Source of the DNA: Staphylococcus devriesei
GTDB lineage: Bacteria > Bacillota > Bacilli > Staphylococcales > Staphylococcaceae
NCBI RefSeq assembly: GCF_002902625.1
Contig: NZ_PPRG01000020.1
Span: 1 to 56,191 of the forward strand
Direction: 5' to 3'
Length of the DNA stretch: 56,191 bases
Below the pieces are notes generated by a model. The model was not told the DNA's origin, did no database searches, and worked only from the letters and a program-made list of their open reading frames with translations. Positions 8,581-15,904 of this stretch are shown piece after piece. Numbering within the stretch: position 1 is the stretch's first letter; each line of letters opens with the position of its first letter. The position numbers and the translations under genes are program-made.

Positions 8581-9108
8581 TTATTCATTAGTACTTTGCA
8601 TTCCTTCATCAGAGCTTCCTTGTTCGCTAGAAGTATTAGCCTCTTTATTTTCAATTGAGCTGTCCTCGGTAGAGTTAGTCTTAGTAGAATTTTCAGATTG
8701 GGTAGTAGACTTATTTGAGTTAGAATGGTTAGCGTTACCACTAGCATTCATGCTTTTCGAATCACTATTTGACTGGGCATCAGACGATGTATTACTTTCA
8801 GAGGAACTAGTGTTACTTGTATCATCCGATGATTCATCCGAACTATCGTTGCTCTCTTTTTCCTCATCATCTGAACTTGCTTTAGATGACTCATGGGCTA
8901 CCGATTCGTCTACTTCTTTCTGTAACTTTTCACGTTGATCATTTAATTTTTCTTTTTGTTTTTCTAAATCTTTCTTTTGACTTTTCAAATCATCATTTTC
9001 TTTTTGTAATTGCTTAATATCTTTTTCCAATGATGCTCTTTCATCACTTTTACCACATGCTGACAACATTAACGTAGCCGACAGTAAAAGTACCAACCAT
9101 TTTTTCAT
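8581..9108 (-). CDS. Surface lipoprotein with coiled coil and Ser/Asn-rich tail
   Basis: This 175-residue protein starts at the ATG preceded by AAGGAGA, 21 codons into the open frame. MKKWLVLLLSATLMLSAC is a lipoprotein signal with lipobox LSAC, so cysteine 18 should be lipidated by Lgt and the protein anchored on the outer face of the membrane. Residues 24-70 are a heptad-like coiled coil rich in Lys, Glu and Gln (DIKQLQKENDDLKSQKKDL). The remaining 100 residues are low-complexity Ser, Asn, Glu, Asp and Thr, which suggests an extended, possibly wall-spanning tail. No enzymatic domain is visible. A role in cell-surface organisation is only a guess. Confidence 0.75.
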   Translation of the reverse strand: MKKWLVLLLSATLMLSACGKSDERASLEKDIKQLQKENDDLKSQKKDLEKQKEKLNDQREKLQKEVDESVAHESSKASSDDEEKESNDSSDESSDDTSNTSSSESNTSSDAQSNSDSKSMNASGNANHSNSNKSTTQSENSTKTNSTEDSSIENKEANTSSEQGSSDEGMQSTNE

Positions 9109-9442
9109 GCTTTTCTCCTTTAAATACAAGTCAATATAACTTATTTTAACATGAAATCGCCGTCTAATCATTTATTCACCTACTGGCCCTAGCAAGTTTT
9201 CAAAGATTTATTATTAAATTAATAAAGGCATAAATATATTTTATTTATTTCTTGAAAAGTTATATCACGACGTTCAATATCATGAAACTGGAGTAAAAAT
9301 GTTGTCTCTATATTAATACGCAAGAGAACAACTTTTCAATATTATAATCTCAAGTTATCTATGATATGATTATTCATAATTCACATATATTAACCTACTA
9401 TTTTAAAAAATAAAAAGTTTTAGACGTTGAGGAGTTTAGCGA
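9109..9442. other. 334-bp gap between divergent genes with one hairpin
   Basis: The gap holds the divergent starts of the lipoprotein gene and the DUF1129 gene. GTTGTCTCT (9301-9309) pairs with AGAGAACAAC (9323-9332) with one bulged base, and the stem is framed by A and T tracts like an intrinsic terminator, although no plus-strand gene precedes it. No clear promoter pair stands out in the AT-rich remainder. Confidence 0.4.
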
Positions 9443-10132
9443 ATGAAATCCACTGCAAAATTAACACGTGAAAATAACGTGAAATCATTGCGCCTAAATA
9501 ATACAGATAGAGAAATTTTTGAAAATTATATGACCTATGTTCGAGCTGATTTACGTGTGAATCCTCATGACAGTGAATTAATGCTAAGCCGTATATTAAA
9601 GAGGTTATTAGCAGCTGAAGATGAAGGCATATTGGCGTTGGAATTCTTCGAACATAATCCAAGAGCACACGCTGAAAAAGAAATTAAGTCATTACCGAAT
9701 GAAACGTTTCAAAATATAATTAAATATATTTGTAGAAATTTCATCTTCCTTATTGGTATATTTTGCTTTTTTAAAGGGTTTATTGGCTTCTTTATTGGTG
9801 GGAATAATAATGAGGTTTATTTATATACCTTCCCGCTTATTGTTATTGCAGGATTGTTTATTATTTTCTTATTTGTCTTAGTTATTTTTAAGACCGTTCA
9901 ACTTCAAAGTTTTAATAATTCTCATTGGATATGGTGGTTCAATTATTGTATTATTGCCCTTTTATTAGTAGCACTTTTCTATGTGTTTTTTATACCACAA
10001 TCATTTTTAGCTTTTGGACCATATATATTAATCAGTAATTGGTCATTTATTATACTATCTTTGATTATTACGCCTATCGCATTTTATATTGAACATCATT
10101 TTGGAAATAAAAATTCTAACACTGTATTATAA
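9443..10132 (+). CDS. DUF1129-type membrane protein
   Basis: This 229-residue protein has a soluble N-terminal part (residues 1-90) that includes the segment RADLRVNPHDSELMLSRILK, followed by four to five hydrophobic helices (about 95-120, 128-150, 165-185, 195-215). The architecture fits DUF1129 family proteins found in many Firmicutes, whose function is not established. A GAGGAG ribosome site lies 8 nt before the ATG. It stands alone on the plus strand and ends in a very strong hairpin shared with the DUF456 gene. The N-terminal segment resembles a small DNA- or protein-binding helical domain, but I see no classic helix-turn-helix. Confidence 0.7.
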   Translation: MKSTAKLTRENNVKSLRLNNTDREIFENYMTYVRADLRVNPHDSELMLSRILKRLLAAEDEGILALEFFEHNPRAHAEKEIKSLPNETFQNIIKYICRNFIFLIGIFCFFKGFIGFFIGGNNNEVYLYTFPLIVIAGLFIIFLFVLVIFKTVQLQSFNNSHWIWWFNYCIIALLLVALFYVFFIPQSFLAFGPYILISNWSFIILSLIITPIAFYIEHHFGNKNSNTVL

Positions 10133-10143
10133 TTTTTTATTAA

Positions 10144-10202
10144 AAATAGGAGCGAAACTGACATTTCGTGTACATCACGAATTTCTTGTTTCGCTCCTAT
10201 TT
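10144..10202. terminator. Nested bidirectional terminator
   Basis: The perfect 15-bp arms AAATAGGAGCGAAAC / GTTTCGCTCCTATTT enclose a second perfect inverted repeat, TTCGTG-TACAT-CACGAA. It serves the convergent DUF1129 and DUF456 genes. Confidence 0.85.
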
Positions 10203-10206
10203 AAAT

Positions 10207-10694
10207 TTATTTGACTAAGAATACATCAATAAAGAACCAAATTACCATAATAATCATAATAAGCGCTTGGGCCACTGTACTTGCTAAGAAAGCCATAACT
10301 GAACCTAAGCTTGCTTTTAATGCTTTTCCAAAATTAAAATCTTGTATCAATTCAACAATTAAAACAGCCAAGAAAGGTACAATAATAATACCGAATGGTG
10401 GGAATACAAAACACCCAATAATAACTCCGACAAGCGCTGCATATTCACCTAGTTTCGAACCTCCAAAGCGATTTACAAAGTACTTATTCATTAAGAAGTC
10501 TGATACTAGAATAAATACTGTAAAGAGTACCATAGCTACGTAAAATATCCACGACAGTCCTGTTCACTAAATCCAAATTGATAGATTAAAAACCCTACCC
10601 ACAATACTAACACTGAGGGAATAATCGGCTTAATTAATCCAACAAATGCTAAAATAAACGCTAATATAATTAATATCCATAATATTACTGCCAT
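10207..10694 (-). pseudogene. DUF456 membrane protein gene broken by a one-base frameshift
   Basis: From the ATG at 10694 the complement reads MAVILWILIILAFILAFVG and then LIKPIIPSVLVLWVGFLIYQFGFSEQ, after which it leaves frame and stops. The next frame takes over at LSWIFYVAMVLFTVFILVSD and runs to 10207. Joined, the two parts give a protein of about 162 residues with the hydrophobic profile and GEYAALVGVIIGCFVFPPFG motif of DUF456 proteins, whose usual length is near 160. The shift lies at about 10555-10567 and fits loss of one base. The start overlaps the MFS stop in TAATG, so the intact ancestor was translationally coupled to that gene. Either a real inactivation or an assembly error explains it. 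Confidence 0.8.
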
Positions 10695-11914
10695 TATTTC
10701 ACACTCACATTCGCTTTAGTATATTTTTGTTCCTTCGTAAAGAATATCAAGATCATGCCTAAGAAAATGGACGAGGCTGAAACGTAAAAGACATTTTCCA
10801 AGCCGACCCAATGACTCATAGCCCCACCTAATAAATTTCCTAATAATTGCCCAATTACCATTGCATTCGCGAATAATGTAGAAGCATAACCCGGGAAATC
10901 AGGTAAAATATCTTGAAAATAACTAATGCCTAAACCTAAAAGAATGGCTAAGAATAGCGCTAAAAATACTTGTCCAATCATCATCATATAAATGTTCTCA
11001 AAAAATCCGATACTAAAATAAAATGTCCCTCCACTAATCGCACCGATAATTAATAATGTGCGTGTTTCTAGTCTAGACGCTAGAACACCTAAAATAACCA
11101 TAAATGGCACTTCTAAACCAGCACATAGACTCGCAAGGGTTCCAACGTAACCTTCCTGTTCTTTTAAATGATCAGTAACGAATAATGGCATATTCATCGT
11201 ATACATCCATTGTCCGATATGTAATAAAATGAAAGCAATAAAAGGGATAAATAATGTTTTATCTTTAAACATATTTGGTGCAGTTTTCTCGATATTGGTA
11301 GTGCCACTTACATGTTCAGCGGGCGCTAAATTTAAATCTTTATAAAAAAAGATTTGTAGTATTAAGGTAAATAGCAAGATGCTTACTGTGCCTCCGAATA
11401 AACCAGCGTAACCTAGAAACTGAATTAAATAGGCGCCGATTAACGGACCAAATAGAAAGCCAAATGAAAACATTGAACGCAAGACGGTGTTAGCGAACTT
11501 CGCATTATCTTTAGAGGATGACACATTGATAGACTCTCGTGCAGATGCATACAATTGAGGCATTGCCGGCGCAAATAGTCCTTGAAAGATTGCATAGACA
11601 ATAATAAACAACCATATATGATGAATATAAAAATAAATTGAGAAACTAATAGCGCCCATTAATAAAGCACTAATAATTAAAAATTTCCTGTTAATGTTAT
11701 ACGTATCTGAAAATCGAGCTACAATTGAATTGACAGTAAATTGACTTACCGCAGCTAAAGCAAGTAGAATACCAAATTCATTCGTCGACATCCCTAATTC
11801 TTTTGTTGCAAATAATACGAAGTAAGGTACAGTAATGGCGATACCCATCCCTAGAAGCATCATATTAACAACAAATAATTTATAGTTTTTAATTTGTAAT
11901 AGTGCTAAAAACAT
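10694..11914 (-). CDS. MFS transporter, sugar-efflux-like
   Basis: This 406-residue protein has 12 predicted membrane helices and a central cytoplasmic loop around residues 190-215. The profile, the FATKELGMSTNEFGILLALAA opening and the SARESIN segment after helix 4 resemble the SET (sugar efflux) group of the major facilitator superfamily; multidrug efflux is the alternative. I chose the ATG at 11912-11914 because GAGGT lies 6 nt upstream, while the first ATG in the frame, 16 codons earlier, has no ribosome site. The stop overlaps the DUF456 start. A LysR-type regulator gene lies just upstream in the same direction and could control it. Confidence 0.75.
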   Translation of the reverse strand: MFLALLQIKNYKLFVVNMMLLGMGIAITVPYFVLFATKELGMSTNEFGILLALAAVSQFTVNSIVARFSDTYNINRKFLIISALLMGAISFSIYFYIHHIWLFIIVYAIFQGLFAPAMPQLYASARESINVSSSKDNAKFANTVLRSMFSFGFLFGPLIGAYLIQFLGYAGLFGGTVSILLFTLILQIFFYKDLNLAPAEHVSGTTNIEKTAPNMFKDKTLFIPFIAFILLHIGQWMYTMNMPLFVTDHLKEQEGYVGTLASLCAGLEVPFMVILGVLASRLETRTLLIIGAISGGTFYFSIGFFENIYMMMIGQVFLALFLAILLGLGISYFQDILPDFPGYASTLFANAMVIGQLLGNLLGGAMSHWVGLENVFYVSASSIFLGMILIFFTKEQKYTKANVSVK

Positions 11915-12067
11915 AATTTCTACCTCTATTCCAGACTTTAAACAAACGTTAATACGTTTCATTATCTTATAGATTACTGAGAAAATGGAGACTAGCGTAA
12001 CTTTTTAACGTTTCTCCGCCTCGTATATAATTTCTACGCTTTTTAACTGTATTGAAGCACCTTCTAA

Positions 12068-12100
12068 ACTAGATGTCGATAGCAATCGTTCTTATCTAGT
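12068..12100. repeat. Inverted repeat between the LysR gene and the MFS gene
   Basis: ACTAGAT (12068-12074) and ATCTAGT (12094-12100) frame an inner CGAT-AGCA-ATCG hairpin. No T-tract follows on either strand, so it is more likely an operator or mRNA structure than a terminator. Confidence 0.35.
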
Positions 12101-12121
12101 AGAATGATAGTATTTACCTAT

Positions 12122-12976
12122 CTATCTGATAAAGTTAAGCATGAGTGTCACAAATGATTCAACTTGTGGAAGTTGCAACATACTACCATCATAACTCATA
12201 TAAGTTGAACGTATTAGAGGTTGAGAATCAATATTTACCTTTTCAAATTCAAACATATTCTTATCTATATTCTTCATCATTATTTCAGGCAAAATAGTTA
12301 CCCCTACACCACTCACTAGCATTTCTTTACAAGTGGCAACCTGGTCAACTGTAATTGTGGCATGATAATCTTGACCAAAGTTTTCGTTATACCATTCTTT
12401 AATCTGACTAATATATATAGGGTCAGCTTGAAATTCTATGAATGGTAATTGCGCAACCTCGTCTTTCTTTTCTTTTGGGAAAATGAAATAATGGTCATCA
12501 TCAAACAAATGAGTATTCGTTAAATTCATGACTTTATTGCCTCGCGTAATCATCACGTGATAATCTCGATGATTAGCTTTAATTTGTTCCGTAGAGCCAA
12601 CTTGTACTTGAATTTCGACATTTGGAAATTGAGAATTATATAAACTAAGCACCTCAGGTAATAAGGTTTGACCAATAAGTGATGAACAACCAATTGATAT
12701 CGTTCCATTCACCTCTCCAATATGCGCTTGCATTTTATCAAAAAACAATTGCTCCCGTTTCAACATATCACGCGCATGTTCAATAATCATAACGCCCTCA
12801 GTCGTAGTGATTAATTGCTTTTTCGTACGAATAAATATATCTACGCCAAATGAGTTTTCAATAGCTTTTAAACGTTGTGTAACAGCAGGTTGCGAAATAT
12901 ATAGAATCTCTGCTGCTTTACGTAATGTTTTAGTTTCATCTAATGTAATTAACAATTGATAATCTTCAATTTTCAT
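12122..12976 (-). CDS. LysR-family transcriptional regulator
   Basis: This 284-residue protein has the N-terminal LysR winged helix (residues 1-60, with the typical TLRKAAEILYISQPAVTQRLKAIE helix pair) and a C-terminal periplasmic-binding-like effector domain from about residue 88 (NGTISIGCSSLIGQTLLPEVL). The segment VATCKEMLVSGVGVTILPEIM is the usual effector-pocket signature. The ligand cannot be told from sequence. A G-rich ribosome site (GGGGGG) precedes the ATG by a few bases. Because it lies directly upstream of the MFS transporter gene on the same strand, that transporter is the most likely target. No T-N11-A operator could be assigned with confidence. Confidence 0.88.
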   Translation of the reverse strand: MKIEDYQLLITLDETKTLRKAAEILYISQPAVTQRLKAIENSFGVDIFIRTKKQLITTTEGVMIIEHARDMLKREQLFFDKMQAHIGEVNGTISIGCSSLIGQTLLPEVLSLYNSQFPNVEIQVQVGSTEQIKANHRDYHVMITRGNKVMNLTNTHLFDDDHYFIFPKEKKDEVAQLPFIEFQADPIYISQIKEWYNENFGQDYHATITVDQVATCKEMLVSGVGVTILPEIMMKNIDKNMFEFEKVNIDSQPLIRSTYMSYDGSMLQLPQVESFVTLMLNFIR

Positions 12977-13129
12977 AGCGTCCCCCCCTACTTATGTTTA
13001 TCCATGAACGTGGCTATGAGCGATAAATTTCAATTTTGAAACTTTAATCTTACGTTCCTGAAGCATATTTTTAATTCGCGTTTTCTTTATTTTTCTATTT
13101 TCATTATGAAACTAATTATAAGAACATAT

Positions 13130-13732
13130 TTACTTTGTACGGGAACTATGATGTTTAATATGTTCTTTATATGTTTTATGATTTTTCGGTTTCTTTAACT
13201 TACTAATCATCTTGTTATAACAGTGCATAATACGATGATGAACATCCTCGAAATTTTCATTAATTTCTATCATTAATTGATGCGCTATAATATATGCTTC
13301 ATGATATTGTTTCTGAGTGATTTGTCCATTTTGTAATGCAAGTTCTAAATCTTGTTCATCTACTAGTTCATATTCACCTGTGGAGGGTAAAACTAGAACA
13401 TCTAAAAATAAATCTAAAGTTCTAGCATTTCCCTTTTGAATAACATTTTTTATATTAATATCGAAATAATATTCCAATGGATTACCTTTATCATCAAACA
13501 TTGCAGTAATACTATAGCGTTTCTTTTCTGGCAAAATCTGTAACCATTGATAATTGTCATTAGCAACAATTATATTCTGGCCAACTACCGTCACCTCTAG
13601 AGGCTCACGGACCTTCTTCATCGTGACCAATCCAATAATACCCTTGAATCTATTATTATTTACCTTAACTTCTATGTAATCACGTTCTATAAGGCGACGC
13701 CAGTGACGTTTATCTATATATTTAATTTTCAT
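13130..13732 (-). CDS. DUF402 protein, probable nucleoside di-/triphosphate phosphatase
   Basis: This 200-residue protein contains the DUF402 core at about residues 55-150, with the diagnostic run LDLFLDVLVLPSTGEYELVDE and the preceding EYYFDINIK strand. DUF402 proteins such as Staphylococcus Ntdp/YgaC hydrolyse nucleoside di- and triphosphates using metal ions held by conserved Asp and Glu residues. The C-terminal 30 residues are Lys/His-rich (KKPKNHKTYKEHIKHHSS) and may bind nucleic acid; that is inference. AAGGAG lies before the ATG. The gene stands alone, with a 300-bp gap upstream. Confidence 0.8.
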   Translation of the reverse strand: MKIKYIDKRHWRRLIERDYIEVKVNNNRFKGIIGLVTMKKVREPLEVTVVGQNIIVANDNYQWLQILPEKKRYSITAMFDDKGNPLEYYFDINIKNVIQKGNARTLDLFLDVLVLPSTGEYELVDEQDLELALQNGQITQKQYHEAYIIAHQLMIEINENFEDVHHRIMHCYNKMISKLKKPKNHKTYKEHIKHHSSRTK

Positions 13733-14039
13733 AAAGCCACCAACTCCTTGTAATTATTATATTAAACTGACCTATTGATGTCATCTTTAGCCATTCCTAT
13801 TTGAAATACGCACGTAAAATCTTTTAAATTTTCATATTTATTTTACTACATCTCTACAAATTTTAGGGAATATTGATAAAAATACTCGTATTTAATAGAA
13901 AAAATCTTTTTTTATCTAAATTTTTAGAAAGCTACAAAATAATTAGAGCCTGGGTAAAGCCATAAAGAAAAAGCTACATGAAGCCTTAAAGTCATGAAAG
14001 TAACCACCAGGCTGTATGTAGCTTTATCTGGACTGCATA
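13733..14039. other. 307-bp gap upstream of the DUF402 gene
   Basis: The right part (13947-14025) holds the terminator-like hairpin of the yebC-cupin unit and a second pairing that could form a pseudoknot. The AT-rich left part must contain the DUF402 promoter, but no -35/-10 pair of good quality is seen. Confidence 0.5.
13970..14025 (-). terminator. Terminator of the yebC-cupin operon
   Basis: The perfect arms AAAGCTACAT (13970-13979) and ATGTAGCTTT (14016-14025) pair, and on the minus strand TTCTTT follows. A short inner AGCCT/AGGCT pairing strengthens the stem. Confidence 0.7.
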
Positions 14040-14525
14040 TTATTGTTTATTTTTAAGCGCATAACGCTGAATAATCTCTTTATGTTGAGGATATTTATCA
14101 AGTAGTTCTTGTTGGCTGAACAACTCAAAGTGATTAAAGTCGAATGCTGGTTGACACATACATCCCACTAAACTGTATCCTTCTGCCTCTCTTAAACTAG
14201 AGGCAAAGATTGTACCTTTAGGCACGATACATTGCATTAAATTGCCTTTTGATATGAAAGGGCCTAATTCTATCGATTGATAATCACCCTGTGGTGTTAT
14301 CATATGAATTGTTAATGGTACGCCCGCATGATAATACCATACTTCATCGGCATCAATACGATGAAAATGCGAAATATCACCTTTTTTAAGCATAAAATAA
14401 ATACTGCTAATAGAACCACGCGATTGGTTAGTAGCGTTAGTTCTTATAGTTTCTTTATAATAGCCTCCTTCAGGATGTGGCGTAAGATTAAGTTGTTGTA
14501 CCCAATACTCTGCACTAAAGTCCAT
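14040..14525 (-). CDS. DUF985 cupin protein
   Basis: This 161-residue protein opens with WVQQLNLTPHPEGGYYKETIR, the DUF985 signature, and folds as a single cupin beta-barrel. The histidines in ISHFHRIDADEVWYYHAG (about residues 54-71) are the usual metal or ligand site region. Function is unknown; related proteins bind small ligands or act as epimerase-like enzymes. The ATG overlaps the yebC stop by one base (TAATG), so the protein is made by translational coupling. It ends just before the operon terminator. Confidence 0.85.
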   Translation of the reverse strand: MDFSAEYWVQQLNLTPHPEGGYYKETIRTNATNQSRGSISSIYFMLKKGDISHFHRIDADEVWYYHAGVPLTIHMITPQGDYQSIELGPFISKGNLMQCIVPKGTIFASSLREAEGYSLVGCMCQPAFDFNHFELFSQQELLDKYPQHKEIIQRYALKNKQ

Positions 14526-15241
14526 TATTTTAAGTCCACGTTGTGGAAGACATTTTGAACATCTTCAAGGTCTTCAAGTGCATCTACTAATCTTTCAAAC
14601 GTTGCTTGATCTTCTTCTGATAATTCGATATCTGTCTGAGGTAACATTTCGAATTCAGCAATCTTAAAGTCTTCAACACCTGATTGACGTAACGCATCTT
14701 GAACTTGCGCAAATTGATCTGGTTCTGCGTAAACGATAATAATATCGCCTTCCTCAATAACATCTCTAACGTCTACGTCTTGTTCCATTAATATTTCTAA
14801 CACATCATCTGCTGATTTACCTTCAAAGCCAAAGGTAGCAGTATGATCAAACATATAGGCTACTGAACCTGACACGCCCATATTTCCGCCATTTTTACCG
14901 AAGGCTGCTCTAACATCTGAAGCTGTACGGTTAACATTATTTGTTAAGGCGTCAACAATCAACATTGAACCACTTGGACCAAATCCTTCGTAACGTAAGT
15001 GATCATAATTTTCTTCACCAGCACCTTTAGCTTTATCAATTGCTCTTTCAATGATGTGGTTAGGTACTGAATAAGTTTTAGCTCTTTCAAGTACTAATCT
15101 TAAGGCTTGGTTAGATTCAGGATTAGGTTCACCTGATTTTGCTGCAACATATATTTCTTTACCAAATTTTGCATATATTCTACTTGTATTTTTATCTTTT
15201 TGGGCTTTTTTCTCTTTAATGTTGTTCCATTTACGTCCCAT
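14525..15241 (-). CDS. YebC/TACO1 family protein (YeeI-type, YebC2)
   Basis: This 238-residue protein matches the YebC family along its full length, with [20 protein letters not shown] at the start and the conserved [19 protein letters not shown] block near residue 84-104. The opening MGRKW rather than MAGHS marks the YeeI-like subgroup. Members of this family help ribosomes through proline-rich stalls; older annotation as a transcriptional regulator is doubtful for this subgroup. It is cytoplasmic and acidic at the C-terminus. It is the first gene of a two-gene unit with the cupin gene. Confidence 0.9.
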   Translation of the reverse strand: MGRKWNNIKEKKAQKDKNTSRIYAKFGKEIYVAAKSGEPNPESNQALRLVLERAKTYSVPNHIIERAIDKAKGAGEENYDHLRYEGFGPSGSMLIVDALTNNVNRTASDVRAAFGKNGGNMGVSGSVAYMFDHTATFGFEGKSADDVLEILMEQDVDVRDVIEEGDIIIVYAEPDQFAQVQDALRQSGVEDFKIAEFEMLPQTDIELSEEDQATFERLVDALEDLEDVQNVFHNVDLK

Positions 15242-15341
15242 AATGTCATCTCACTTTCATACTCAATAATCACTATTATATAGTATTCATAGAACGTTGT
15301 CTAAGCTAGATAAATAACTACTATGTATCTTCATTTTAAAC

Positions 15342-15376
15342 AAAAAAATACTGACAAAGCATTCCCTCTGTCAGTA
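15342..15376 (-). terminator. Terminator of sarX
   Basis: TACTGACA and TGTCAGTA form a perfect 8-bp stem. On the minus strand it is followed by seven T (15348-15342). Confidence 0.8.
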
Positions 15377-15394
15377 CTCTCCCAATTAGTACAA

Positions 15395-15754
15395 TTAAAT
15401 GTTTAGAAAATCTTCAACATCATTAAATAAAGCATCGAATTTTTCGTTATTCGTTTCATCCATATAAATAAAAATTTTACGTTCATCTTCAGTGGAACGA
15501 ACTTTACTTAATCTCTCTTTTTCTATAAGTCTACGTATTGAAACTAATAATTTAGTTCTACTTAAATCTAACTCTTCTATTGCAATTTTTAAAAATGATT
15601 GCATAAGTATTTGGTCATCAATTGTATATTTATGAGCTAATTTTAATAAAGCTAAATCATTTAATGTCAACTTATATTTTTTATCTATATATTCTGATAA
15701 CGCTTTATATTGTTTGTAAAAATCTAGTAATTTATTCATCTTGTCATTATTCAA
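15395..15754 (-). CDS. sarX: SarX, SarA-family regulator
   Basis: This 119-residue winged-helix protein matches S. aureus SarX, including [18 protein letters not shown], the helix run [19 protein letters not shown] and the wing [14 protein letters not shown]. In S. aureus SarX is induced through Rbf, acts on icaADBC (biofilm) and represses agr. I place the start at the TTG at 15754: GGAGGTG lies 10 nt before it, and the resulting length of 119 equals that of the S. aureus protein. The longer frame would begin on top of that ribosome site. It lies 150 bp downstream of rbf on the same strand and has its own terminator. Confidence 0.88.
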   Translation of the reverse strand: MNNDKMNKLLDFYKQYKALSEYIDKKYKLTLNDLALLKLAHKYTIDDQILMQSFLKIAIEELDLSRTKLLVSIRRLIEKERLSKVRSTEDERKIFIYMDETNNEKFDALFNDVEDFLNI

Positions 15755-15904
15755 TGCTACTTGCACCTCCAAATATAAGCAGACAACTTACTATCCATTA
15801 TCCTTTATATTTGAAAGCCTGTCGTTTTCATTTGTTTTGAAATTTTTGTTGAATTTACTAACAAAGTCAAATATTGTTGTGCAACACACTATTTGTAATA
15901 AAAT

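Noticed and set aside
8750-8938. Serine/leucine-rich frame antisense to the lipoprotein gene
   Set aside because: It mirrors the low-complexity Ser/Asp/Glu codons of the lipoprotein and has no ribosome site.
10211-10543. Plus-strand frame opposite the DUF456 gene
   Set aside because: It lies antisense to a recognisable membrane protein, lacks a ribosome site, and its composition follows the complementary strand.
11985-12040. Hairpin AGCGTA/TACGCT upstream of the MFS gene as a terminator
   Set aside because: Arms of six bases with a loop of over 30 nt and no T-tract are too weak.
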